This document shows positions 45,901-57,339 of a DNA stretch of 64,000 bases, piece after piece. The position numbers were made by a program, and so were the translations under genes. The notes beneath the pieces are model-generated. The model made no database searches and was not told the DNA's origin. It saw only the letters and a list, made by a program, of their open reading frames with translations. The DNA is taken from contig CM049320.1 of the NCBI GenBank assembly GCA_026874595.1, positions 46,200,714-46,264,713 on the forward strand. Reading direction: 5' to 3'. Positions within the stretch are counted from its first letter, which is position 1. Each line of letters starts with the position of its first letter. This DNA comes from Sipunculus nudus. Lineage: Eukaryota > Annelida > Sipuncula > Golfingiida > Sipunculidae.

Positions 45901-46415
45901 TAAGTATTGTTGAATTAAGTGGAAATCCCATATGTATATACATTATATTAATACAGAGATGTTCTAACTCCCATCATTCCAGCCCTCCCTTCCCCCCACC
46001 AACACCACCACCAAGTCCTTGCATCTGGGGACATCAGTTATATTTCAACTGTATACATTTTATAAAATAAAAAATAAATATATTTAATAATATATATTGT
46101 GTAATATAGATCCAATTGAGCAAATGTGTAAACTACTGAACTGTCAACAATTTATCAAAAAGCCAGCCAATGATCATGGTAATAATATACATCTTATGTT
46201 CACAAACTGCTCACATGCTTCAATTTTGACATTAGAGAATGCATAGTTTGGTCACAAAATATTATTTGCAACAATTTCATACTCATCAATACAAACCAAT
46301 CATGTCAACCAGCCATGGCATATATTACCTTTTCCTCTTAGACTTGATCTCCATTTGATATTATTTTCGATTTTTACCTTCAAAGTCAACTTCAGCTGAG
46401 CACAGTGACCCATAT

Positions 46416-48120
46416 TTATAGCACCATGTCTTGAATGTTTACATCAAGTCATTGGTTAACAGTGTTCAAGGCTGTTACATAAAACCTTCACTCCTTGCCT
46501 ACTGCTTCTGTGAGTGTCTGGGTCAGGCTGGGTCTGGCAGTAATTACCAGAGAGCCTTTCTCCTCTCTCTCTTTCCCTTTCTCTCTTTCTCTGCCAGTCT
46601 AGCTCTTTCTCTCTCTCTCTTTCTCTCTCTCTCACCCCTATGCCTCCCTTCCTCCCTCCACCCTATTCTGTTGACAAGTACTATAAACCTGACTTATTAG
46701 AAATATGTGTTGATGCAATTAAGAAATGTGAATCAACTGAAATATTCACATATACATGTTATACTCTAAATGTATAGTTACATTTTCAAACCTGGAAAAA
46801 AAATGTTGTTATAAAAAAAGGAATTTATGTAAAAATTGTTCATAATTTGCTGGCTCAGAAGAATGGGAATTAAAACAATTTGCTTTGTTTCTCTAGCTTT
46901 CTGCCTGTTTTAAATATTTAATAATTATGAATAAACTTTTTTTTCCTGTAAGCACTGATTAATTAAATTTCATATCCTGTACGTATATGCAAGGGTATTG
47001 TAACTCCCACCATCCCCTTCCCCCAACCTCTAAGTCCTTGCTCCTTGGCACTGTGAACAATAGTTCTATTGCTATTCCATAAAAATTAATAATTAAAGAT
47101 AATATATACAGAGAGACAGAGGTGTTGTAACTCCCTTCATAACCACCCCATCAATTCCTTCCGCCTGTGGAGTGGGGACTTTACAGCAACTGTATACATA
47201 TCATTTAATAGAAAAAAAAGTTTTTTTAAAAAAATTGGATCTCATTAGACAAATGTGTAAAATGTTGAACTGTCAACAGCCTGTCAGAAAGGTATCCAAT
47301 GGAAACGCATGGTCAGATCTTAAAATATTATTTGCAACAATTTCTTCAATCATATCAACCAACCATGGCCTAGATTACCTCTTTCTCTCAGACTTTATCT
47401 ACATTTCATAATATTTTAGATTTTTACCTTCCAGGTGTTTAAGTACTGTTGAATGCTTCGTCCCTCTCTCTCTATCTCCTTTTCTCTCTACATCCAACCC
47501 TCCTTGCTGCCCACACTGTTTCCTTCTCTGAATCCCATCCCAATGTCAGCCTCAGTAAACGAGAACAAGATGAATCAGATATATTCATATTTTTATATAT
47601 TGTATAACTATTTGTTACCTATGTACATGCCAGAAATTATGTCAGTATTGTGCAATATGCAGACGTGGTGGGCATCAGTATAATGTGCCTTGTCAAGACC
47701 TAAAAGTTATCATGTCATACAGTCACAATTCATAAATCCCCTCTTCAGCATAGTTAATCATAACATTATATCTGTCAAATTGAAATCTTGCGGACTTCCA
47801 AACACTACAGATCCTTCAAGATATAGCCTTATCATCATTCTACCACTGCTTAGTGTTCTGTCATTGCATTCATATTTGCTCAGATATATCCCTATTTTCA
47901 ACAGCTCCCAAATAAATAAAAAATAAACCACTATATTTACTCCATATTAATCCATCAGTAAGGTTATTTCATACATCATTTAATCACATATCACATATTA
48001 CAAAAACTTCAATATCTCAATAACTACATCACTGATGGTCATGATTTTTGGCATACATATTGATTATGAAATGTTCCATCAGTTCCTGCAGACTTGTGGG
48101 GCCACCTGTATTGTTTGATT
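46416..48120 (+). repeat. Diverged partial copy of the type-2 core tail
   Basis: Segment 46.9-47.45 kb repeats motifs of 45.78-46.4 kb (GTAACTCCCACCATCCCC, ACAAATGTGTAAA...CTGTCAACA, ATTATTTGCAACAATTTC) that also occur at 53.77-54.05 kb, so it is a duplicated tail of the type-2 element. 46.55-46.67 kb is CTCT/TTTC-rich. 47.45-48.12 kb holds nothing recognised until a core unit fragment at 47.99-48.12 kb. Confidence 0.5.
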
Positions 48121-51100
48121 TTTAGCTCAGCTGACTGAAAGTCATCTGAGCTATAGCGATCACTCTTTGTCCGTCGTCCGTCTGTCCATCTGTCTGTCTG
48201 TCTGTCCGTCTGTCCGTTAACCAGGCACAAATCGTAACCGCTAGAACTGGAATCTTCTTACTTGACATCCTGGGAGGTCCATGAAAAATCTCCTTGGAAA
48301 CCAGAAATTAGGTCTCTGTTACCCATATCCTTCGAGCTATGGGGCCCCAAAGTACCCCCCAGAAAAGTCCAAAATTTCATACAAAAACTTCAATATCTCA
48401 TTAACAACTTGACTGATGGTCATGATTTTTGGCATACATATTGATCATGAGAGGTTCCATCAGTTCCTGAAGACTGGTGGCACCACCTGTATTTTTCGAT
48501 TTTTTTACGAATTTTTTTCTCTATTTTTGGACCTTTAAAAATGTGAACATCTGTTAACAAGGCACAAATCGTAATGACTGGACTTAGAATCTTCATTCTC
48601 GACACACTGAGAGACCTATGAAAAGTCTCTATGGAAACTAGAAATTAGGTCTCTGTTACCCATATCCTTCCAGCTATGGGGCCCCAAACTACCCCCCAGA
48701 AAAGTAAAAAAATTCAAACAAAAACTTCAATATCTCATTAAATACTTGACTGATGGTCATGATTTTTGTCATATATATTGATCATGAGATGTTCCATCAC
48801 TTCCTGCAGACTGGTGGCACCACCTGTATCGTTCAATTTTTTACGAATTTTTTTTTCTCTTTTTGAGACCTTTCAAAATGTAAACATCTGTTAACAAGGC
48901 ACAAATCATAAAGACTGGACCTAGAATCTTCATTCTTGACACACTGAGAGACCTATGAAAAGTCGCCATGGAAACCAGGTCTCTGTTACCCATATTCTTC
49001 GAGCTATGGAGCCCCAAAGTACCCCCAAGAAAAGTAAAAAATTCATACAAAAACTTCAATATCTCATTAACTACTTGACTGATGGTCATGATTTGTAGCA
49101 TAACTATTGATCATGAGATGTGTCATCACTTCCTGCAGACTGGTGGTGCCACCTTTATTGTTTGATTTTTTACGATTTTTTCCTCTATTTATGAGACCTT
49201 TAAGGATGCTGTCATCTGTTAGCATGGCACAAATCGTAACGACTGGACCTAGAATCTTCATTCTTGACGTACTGAGAGGTCCATGAAAAATATCCTTGGA
49301 AACCAGAAATTAGGTCTCTGTTACCCATATCCTTCGAGCTATGGGGCCCCAAAGTACCCCCCCCCCCCCCCGAGTAGTCAAAAATTTCATACAAAAACTT
49401 CAATATCTCAATAACTACATCACTGATGGTCATGATTTTTGGCATACATATTGATTATGAAATGTTCCATCAGTTCCTGCAGACTTGTGGCGCCACCTTT
49501 ATTGTTTGATTTTTTACGATTTTTTCCTCTATTTATGAGACCTTTAAGGATGCTGTCATCTGATAACGTGGCACAAATCATAAGGACTGGACCTAGAATC
49601 TTCATTCTCGACACACTGAGAGACCTATGAAAAGTCTCCATGGAAACCAAAATTAGGTCTCTGTTACCCATATTCTTCGAGCTATGGAGCCCTAAAGTAC
49701 CCCCAAGAAAAGTAAAAAATTTCATACAAAAACTTCAATATCTCATTAACTACTTGAATGATGGTCATGATTTGTGGCATAACTATTGATCATGAGATGT
49801 GTCATCTGTTCCTGCAGACTGGTGGCGCCACCTGTATCGTTCGATTTTTTACGATTTTTTTCCTCAATTTTTGAGACCTTTAAGGATGCTGTCATCTGTT
49901 AGCATGGCACAAATAGTAACGACTGGACCTAGAATCTTCATTCTCAACACACTAGAAGACCTATGAAAAGTCTCCATGGAAACCAGAAATTAGGTCTCTG
50001 TTACCCATATCCTTCGAGCTATGGGGCCCCAAAGAACCCCCCCAGAGTAGTCAAAAATTTCATACAAAAACTTCAATATCTCAATAACTACATCACTGAT
50101 GGTCATGATTTTTGGCATACATATTGATTATGAGATGTTCCATCAGTTCCTGCAGACTGGTTGAGCCACCTATGTTATCTATCAAGAGGGTACAAATTGC
50201 AACAACTGGACCTAGAAACTTCATTCTTGTCATGCAAGGAGGCCCATGAAGAGTGCCTGTGGAAACTTGAAATTAGGTCTCTGTTACCCATATCCTTCAA
50301 GCTATAGGACTCTGAAGTATCCCTCAGAATAATGGACAATTTGATACAAAAGCTGAAGTATCTGAACAACTAATACGGAGATCATCATGATTCTTTGCAT
50401 GGATATTGATCATTAAGTGTTTTTAGCTCAGCTGACTGTAAGTCATCTGAAGTATCCCTCAGAATAATGGACAATTTGATACAAAACCTCAAGTATCTTA
50501 ACAACTATTGCAGTGATCACCATGATTCTTTGCATGGATATTGATCATGGAATGTGTCATCAGTTTCTGCAGTATGGTGGCGCCACCTGTATTTTTTTTA
50601 TTTTTACGAATTTTTTTCTCTATTTTTGAGACCTCATAAGATGCGGTCATCTATTAACATGGCACAAATCGTAACAACTGGACCTAGAATCTTCTCTCTT
50701 GACATGCTGAGAGGCCCATGAAAAGTTTCCTTAAAAACTTGAAATTAGGTCTCTGTTACCCATAACCTCTGAGCTATGGGGCTCCGAAGTACCCCCCAGA
50801 ATAATGGAAAATTTGATACAAAAGCTCAAGTATCTGAACAATTATTATATTGATCACCATGATTCTTTGCATGGATATTGATCATGAAATGTTTCATCAG
50901 TTTCTGCATTCTGGTGGCGCCACCTGTATTTTTTTCAATTTTTAGCTCAGCTGACTGAAAGTCATCTGAGCTGTAGGGATCACCTTTTGTCCGTCGTCTG
51001 TCCGGCCATCCAGGCGTCTGTCTGTTAACAGGGCACAAATGGTAACCGCTAGACCGGGAATCTTCTTACTTGAAATCCTGGGAGGTCTATGGAAATTCTC

Positions 51101-52139
51101 CTTTTAAACCTGAAATTAGGTCACTGTGACCTATATTCTTCAACCTATGGGGTTCTGAAGTACCCCCCAGAATAATGCAAAATTTAATACAAAAGCTCAA
51201 GTATCTGAACAACTAATGCATTAATCACCATGATTCTTTGCATGGATATTGATCATGGAGTGTTTCATCAATTACTGGAGATTGGTGGTGCCACCTATAT
51301 TTTTTTTATTTTTTACAATTTTTTTTCTCTACTTTTGTGATCTTTAAACATTTGGTCATCTGTAAACAGGGCACAAATCATAATGACTGGACCTAGAATC
51401 TTCTGTCCTCACCTCCAGGGAAGCCCATAAAAGGTCTACATGGAAACCCGAAATAAGGTCCCTTTAACCCATATTCTGTGAGCCATGGGGCTCTGAAGTA
51501 CCCCCCAGAATAAAGATTTGGTCATATATTAACAGGGCACAAATCATAATGACTGGACCTAGAACCTTCTGTCCTCACCTCCAGGGAAGCCCATAAAAGG
51601 TCTAAATGGAAACCCGAAATAAGGTCCCTGTTACCCATATTCTTCATGCTCTGGGGCTCCGAAGTACTCCCCAGAATAAAGATTTGGTCATCTGTTAACA
51701 GAGCACAAATTATAATGACTTGACCTAGAATCTCCTTTCTTGATATGCTGGGAGGCCCCTGAAAAGTCTCCTTGTGCACCTGAAATTACATCTCTGTTAC
51801 CCATATCCTTCATCCTATGCGGCTTTGAAATACCCCCCAGAATAAACATTTGGATTTGTTAACAGGGCACAAATCATAATAACTGGACCTAGAATTTTAT
51901 TTTTTGACATGCTGGGAGACCCCTGAAAAGTCATCTTGTAAACCTTGAAAATAGGTGTCTGTTACCCATATCCTTCATGCTACAGAGCTCCATAGTACCC
52001 CAATGAATATTGGATGATTTTATACAAAAGGTCAAGTTTGGAAAAAGTATTTCATTCAAATTTGACATTCAGATGATAAAATTACTTTTGTCAATGTCTT
52101 CCTGGTCAGCTGAGCGTCATGACCCCTGGGTCACTTGTT
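48121..52139 (+). mobile_element. Long HINE-like array: about a dozen type-1 core units
   Basis: The hairpin at 48124-48152 (13-bp stem with one mismatch, GAA loop) and a (CTGT)n/CCGTC tract (to about 48220) open the array. Core units begin near 48225, 48560, 48890, 49225, 49560, 49905 and 50190, then continue after further hairpins at about 50424 and 50942. Shorter units of about 170-180 bp follow at 51.35-51.95 kb. The array closes at 52109-52139 with CAGCTGAGCGTCATGACCC...GGGTCACTTGTT-type sequence. Internal hairpins mark nested insertions or unequal exchange between copies. The minus-strand ORFs with the recurring GNRDLISGFQGDF-type peptide are repeat artefacts. Confidence 0.85.
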
Positions 52140-52157
52140 GACATTCATACCACTCCA

Positions 52158-53057
52158 ATTTTTAGCTCAGCTGACTATAAGTCATCTGAGCTATAGTCGT
52201 GGTCCATTGTCCGTCGTCCGTCCGTCTGTCTGTCCGTCCGTCCGTCCGTCCGTAGATGTGGCACGTTTTGAAACCGTAAGACCTAGGAATCCGAAATTCA
52301 GCATAATGTTAGATGTCCCCAAGATCTCCTACCAAGCTGAAAACTGGGTCTTTGCGACTTCGTTCCTTTGAGAAATTAAGGAAAAACCTCAATTTTTTAT
52401 TTAAATCCTATTTTCACACTTCAGGACTGCCTAATTTCAAAACCACTCATCTGTTTTTCCTCATATTAACCATAAATATTATTCTATATAGTTCCTATGT
52501 ACATGCCAGAAATTAAGTCTGTTAAGTATAAATTCTTTAAGTTATGGGCCCAAAAATAATGGACTTTGTAAAGAATCAGGAAAAATATTTACTCACTTAA
52601 CATGAAAAATTTTGAAACTAGAGTCTATTTTCCCAAGTATATAACTATGTTTAATTAAGATTCAATTGTTTACCTAAAATTAGATCTGAATTTTGTAAAT
52701 TTTTTAAGTAATTAGCATAAAAATAAAATCAGTACCTTAAATTTTGCCCAACTTTGACCATGGCACGTTTTTTTCCTGTAAGTACCATTGATTTAATTTT
52801 CACAGCATGTAAACATAAATATTTAATTTGTTTAAATCTGAAATTTGGAAGTAAAAGCTTGAAAATTAAGCTAGTTATTGATTTTTTTCTTGAGGCTCTA
52901 TTGTAGTCATTTGCTTTGATTACAGATTACAGATGCAGGGTCCCACTCCAGGTCACTGGAAGTCAGCTATGCCAGGGTTTCTGATTTGTTACAGTCACTG
53001 GGGGAGATCCCCTGCTGTGACAGGTGTACAGTTATTCTGATATCACCACCCCAATCC

Positions 53058-53088
<31 letters not shown>

Positions 53089-54090
53089 GCAAACCCAACC
53101 CACCAAGTGTTATGCAGTATTGTTATTGTTTTCACTGTATCTCCTTAATTGTAATGCTGTTTCCACTCTGATATGCAAAAACTTTCCTTAAAAAAGTAAT
53201 TCAAGGTGTAATCCAGAAGATGCAATGTTGTGTAATGTAACATTTTTAAAGAAATCATTTTTCTTTTAAATGATTTTACCAATCATAATGGAACCCATCA
53301 GTATGCTTAAATTATGATAAAATATGAAGCACATTATGAATAAATAAAGACACAATTCAAAATTGTGAAATCTAAATCAAGTATTTTTTTAGACATTTAT
53401 TGTTTTGCAGATTTAAAAGATATATTTTTGTGGTAAAAAATAAATAAACATTTGTATGCATGATGTGGTGTTATCTGACAAGATTGAGATTTATGATGAT
53501 GCAATTGAGAATTATGAATCAACTTTTATATTCAGATATATATGTTATATTGAAAATGTATAGAAATATAAACTTAAATTTAAAAAAAAATTGATGTGAT
53601 AAAAAAATGAGGATTTGTTACAAACATTTGTTCATTATTTTCCTGCATCAGCAGAATTTGAGATCAGGCTTTGTTTGCCATGTTTTATGTTGTTAATTAG
53701 TTATATTTCAACTGTATACATTTCATAAAAAAAAACATATTTAATAATTTATATTATACAAAAAAAAGATTTGATTGAACAAATGTGTAAACTACTGAAA
53801 TGTCAACAGTTAATCGAAAAGCCAACTAATGATCATGGTAATTGTACAGATCATTTGTTCACAAACTGCTCACATGCTTCAGTTTCAACATCAGGAAACA
53901 CATGGTCAGGTCACAAAATATTATTTGCAACAATTTCTTGCTCATCAATACAAACCAATCATATAAACCAACCATGGCCTTTATTACCTCTTCCTCTTAC
54001 ACTTTATCTCCATTTGATATTATTTTAGATTTTTACCTTCAAGGTTAACGTCAGCTGAGCACAGTGACCCATAGGTCCCTTGTTTTTAAA
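52158..54090 (+). mobile_element. HINE-like element, type-2 core, complete (about 1.93 kb)
   Basis: A 5' hairpin at about 52160, a (CCGT)n tract, GATGTCCCCAAGATCTCC, GGGGGAGATCCCCTGCTGTGACAGG, a very long C run (about 53059-53088), CAAGTGTTATGCAGTA, and a 3' end CAGCTGAGCACAGTGACCCATAGG near 54051-54080 followed by CTTGTTTTT. It supplies the empty site (52989-52996) for the 3.8-kb insertion in its paralogue. Confidence 0.8.
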
Positions 54091-55600
54091 CTGTAAAAGT
54101 GTCATTTGTTTTGATGTGCATCATAAAGACTCTAAGATTAATAAATATAACAGGTTGATACTTTAAGTATTTTGCAGAAACGAAGATCGTCTGACACCCA
54201 GAATCGGCAGGTGCGCAATAATAGAACAGCCAAGGATTTCTCACACTCCCGTCATTGTTCAATTATTTTAAACTTCTAATGACTGTTTGTGTTTGATATC
54301 AATAAAAAACATGACTATTTAAGCGTGTTACTAAAACAGGAATGTCGCGGACTACTCTACATTGTATATAATCTAAATTGAAAAGAACGCGCGACCACGC
54401 GAGTCGCCTGAAAAGGCCATGTGACAGTGTAAGCTGTCCTCAGCTTGGTTATATCCGTGGATCTAGGGCAGGAATTTTATTAACAGAGATTTTTATTATA
54501 CATTCTGAGAAAACACAAGGCTGTTAATGACAGTTTTATTCAAGTTATAATTAACTCCGGTCTTCCTTGCCTCCACAAACGGACGCACTAATGAACAATT
54601 ACATACGATATAACTGCAAATATGCAGCGTAGGTATCCAGCATAGCCAACCGCAGAGTGAGAGCACGGAAGCCCTGGCAACACATGGACAACACGTCAGT
54701 CATTCTTTGATCAAACTCCGTTTTCCTATTTTTTTTATGAAAGTTTTCGTGAATGAATCATATAGTTCACATTCTGTGGAGTACTAATTTTGACTAAGTC
54801 TTGCAGGTTTTGTGTTCATTTGTTCATAGCGATATCGATGTCAGGTTGAACTTCGGTCTATTTTTTTCCCACGAGCTTTGCTCAGGGCCGCAGTTATTCA
54901 CTACAATTTGTGGTGACTTCCGGAGTGATAATTTCCCCCACGTGTAAGTACACAGGTGAACAGCGTGACCTAGTTTTGGGCTTCTTTGGACAGGCAGCCA
55001 TCCCCATACCGAGTGAGTGCTAATCGGTGCTGTAATCAGCCATTTTTCACCTGTCTGTAGTTCAGATACCACAGTCCACAGACTTTTTACCGTTTACATG
55101 TTTGCAAACTTACCAAAGCACCAAATGTTTTTGTGGGGAAATACTGTAACATAATTGGATGTCAAATACACAGGGGCAGATGCCCTGGATAAAATCCCAA
55201 CTGATTACGCAATACCCAGTGCCTCTTGCACTCATACTTAATCGCGCGTGAATGAAGCTCATTATAGCTAGACGCGGGTCATATCCTGGTTGTCATCAAC
55301 TATGTAAATTGCAAACATTTTAATATACTGCATTATTCAAATGAAAGAACAGCGTAAATGGTCAAAATTAAAAAAAAAAATATTCGGAAACCTTATTAGA
55401 CTGTATTTTTGGACCGAAAGGGGAACTTGTGTACCTGACTTTACCGGAAACGGATAGCTAGTTGTCGATCAGGTAAGACATACAGGCCGGCAGTTTGACT
55501 CAGTTTGTGCAAAATTTTGCCTCTCAGGCTCAGACCACACACAAGTCGACTCCCCTTTCTTGGATTAATTTTTTGGGAACTAATTTCTCGACATATATGC
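54091..55600 (+). other. Unassigned, apparently unique sequence
   Basis: Mixed composition with CpG-containing stretches at 54.35-54.45 and 55.2-55.5 kb. A donor-like GATCAG/GTAAGAC lies at 55467-55477, but no acceptable exon is supported. ORF 55072-54824 (minus) has no recognisable motif. This is the best unique spacer in the right half and could hold a non-coding exon. Confidence 0.3.
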
Positions 55601-55603
55601 GGT

Positions 55604-55990
55604 TTTTTACGGTAGTACCTATGAGGGCTCCAGACCTATTGACATAAAGGCCTGTCGGAATTCCAATATGGCTGCCACAGCCCAATTGCTGATTTTCTTT
55701 CGTGTGCGATAACTCAACAACAACCTTCTGCAGCTTTCCCAAATTCACAGGGATGATTAGTACCAATGAGGGCTCCAGACCAATTGAATTACAGACCTGT
55801 TGGAATTTGTATATGGCTGCCACAGCCCAATTGCTGATTTTCTTTCACACGCTATAACTCGGCAACAACCTACTGCAGCTTTCCCAATTTCACAGGGATC
55901 ATTGGTGCCAATGAGGGCTCCAGACCAATTGAATTACAGACTTGTTCAAAATCAAATATGGCTAACAGACTACATTTGGTGATTTTCAAT
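55604..55990 (+). repeat. Three tandem units of about 140-150 bp
   Basis: ATGAGGGCTCCAGACC recurs at about 55620, 55768 and 55911, each followed by TATTGACATAAAGGCC/TTGAATTACAGACCTGTT-type sequence. TATGGCTGCCACAGCCCAAT, GATTTTCTTT and CTGCAGCTTTCCCAA follow in the first two units. The TATGGCTGCCA word is also the arm motif of the 20.7-24.8 kb element. Confidence 0.8.
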
Positions 55991-57300
55991 TGCACACATT
56001 ATATCAGACAAATCTTCTTTAATATCATTTGATCCAGTACAATTTTTTCCCTCATGTATTTTGATAAAAACCTGTTTCTGTTTGTGATATTTTTTAAATT
56101 TTACTTAATTTTTCACCCATTTGTAAACTAGTCCAGCACTAGCAGGAATGTGCGGCCCTCTATAGGACCATTGCACGACCACATCTAGTTTATATTTATT
56201 TCAAATTTTAAAAAAAAGTTAAAATATGTCAAAATATTTAAATTTTACTCGGACAAGTACTGATTAAAGATGTCAATATGTCTCACTTATGACATTCAGA
56301 CACGTGGCTGTAACAGCTGTTACAAGACTATGTAAATAATCAAAATTTATATTACTGGTTCCTATATTACAGTTAATAAAATTAAACTTGCCCATCTCTA
56401 GTTTTCTCCTTGTATAATTTATAGGGTATTCTTATCCTTTAGTTATTTTTTAAACATATAATGGTTTCATAGCTGAGATACTTCAAATATTTTTTTCTGA
56501 AAAATTTTTTGTTTAAATAAAATTTGAATTTGATAAAAAATCAGATCTTAGACAATTTCTCATTATGATTTCTGTAATGTTGATATTGTCATAAGACTCT
56601 TGCTATGTCTAGTGTGTAGATTGATGTGAAGGTAGTCCAGAGTGAATATTATAGTTTTATTTTTGAATATGAATAAAATTCATAAAACCAGGTACTTATG
56701 ATCATTATTTAAATTTGTGATATTTGTTTATTCTGGATTCTCAAGGACTTTGTTTGGTTGAAACTGAATAAATACTAGACATGTTGCAGTACTTTGCAAA
56801 TGTTTTTGAATTATGAATATGAATATGTACTCCATAATTTCTTGTATAAGGATAGGAATACAGGTATTAAATATACAGTATCTGAAAACACATGCATTCA
56901 TGAATATATTCTATAATATTATTTAATAATCATTTATTTCGATAATATTATTAAAAATCTTTGATGAAAAAAAACATGATACTGTTATTATTTTTAAGTT
57001 AAATTATATTTGACACAATATTTGTTATTATTTTTAATAAATAGTTTAACTTTTAAAATAATTCTCCTGCAATGTAGGTAAAGTTTTATGGCCAAGTCGA
57101 AACCTATGTGATAATAGCACACCATTTCCAACTGTAAATAATATTAATGACATCAATCCTCTTCCCTGTGTCCAAGGATATTATCAAAATCTTACATAAC
57201 TTGAGTCAAACACCATAAACTCATAATAGAGCTTATATTACCTCACAAAACCAGCCTTTGCCTACCTCCTCTTCAAAATCATATTTTGTGATCATATATA
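55991..57300 (+). other. AT-rich unassigned sequence
   Basis: No gene or repeat structure until the HINE-like 3' end near 57301. Confidence 0.4.
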
Positions 57301-57338
57301 ACAGCTGAGCGCTGTGACCCATGGGTCCCTTGTTTTGC
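57301..57338 (+). mobile_element. HINE-like 3' terminus
   Basis: CAGCTGAGCGCTGTGACCCATGGGTCCCTTGTTTT-type end, with no recognisable 5' end upstream. The preceding few hundred bases (CACCATTTCC, CTTCCCTGTGTCC) may be its decayed core. Confidence 0.55.
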
Positions 57339-57339
57339 T

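Larger units (their letters stand above)
39806..46415 (+). mobile_element. HINE-like element, type-2 core, carrying the 3.8-kb tandem insertion
   Basis: A 5' hairpin starts at about 39806, then CTGTCGTCCG. The type-2 core (39.89-41.28 kb) contains two related units (TTAGATGTCCCCAAGATCTC near 39929; TTAGATGTCTCCAAAATTCC near 40610). It is cut at 41282/45109 by the tandem array, then continues with GTCACTGGGGGAGATCCCC (45.11 kb) and on to a 3' end near 46390-46415 (CAGCTGAGCACAGTGACCCAT). Without the insertion it matches the 52.2-54.1 kb copy. Confidence 0.75.

Noticed and set aside
55467-55477. First exon ending at GATCAG/GTAAGAC
   Set aside because: A single donor-like site without an ORF, acceptor or promoter evidence is insufficient.
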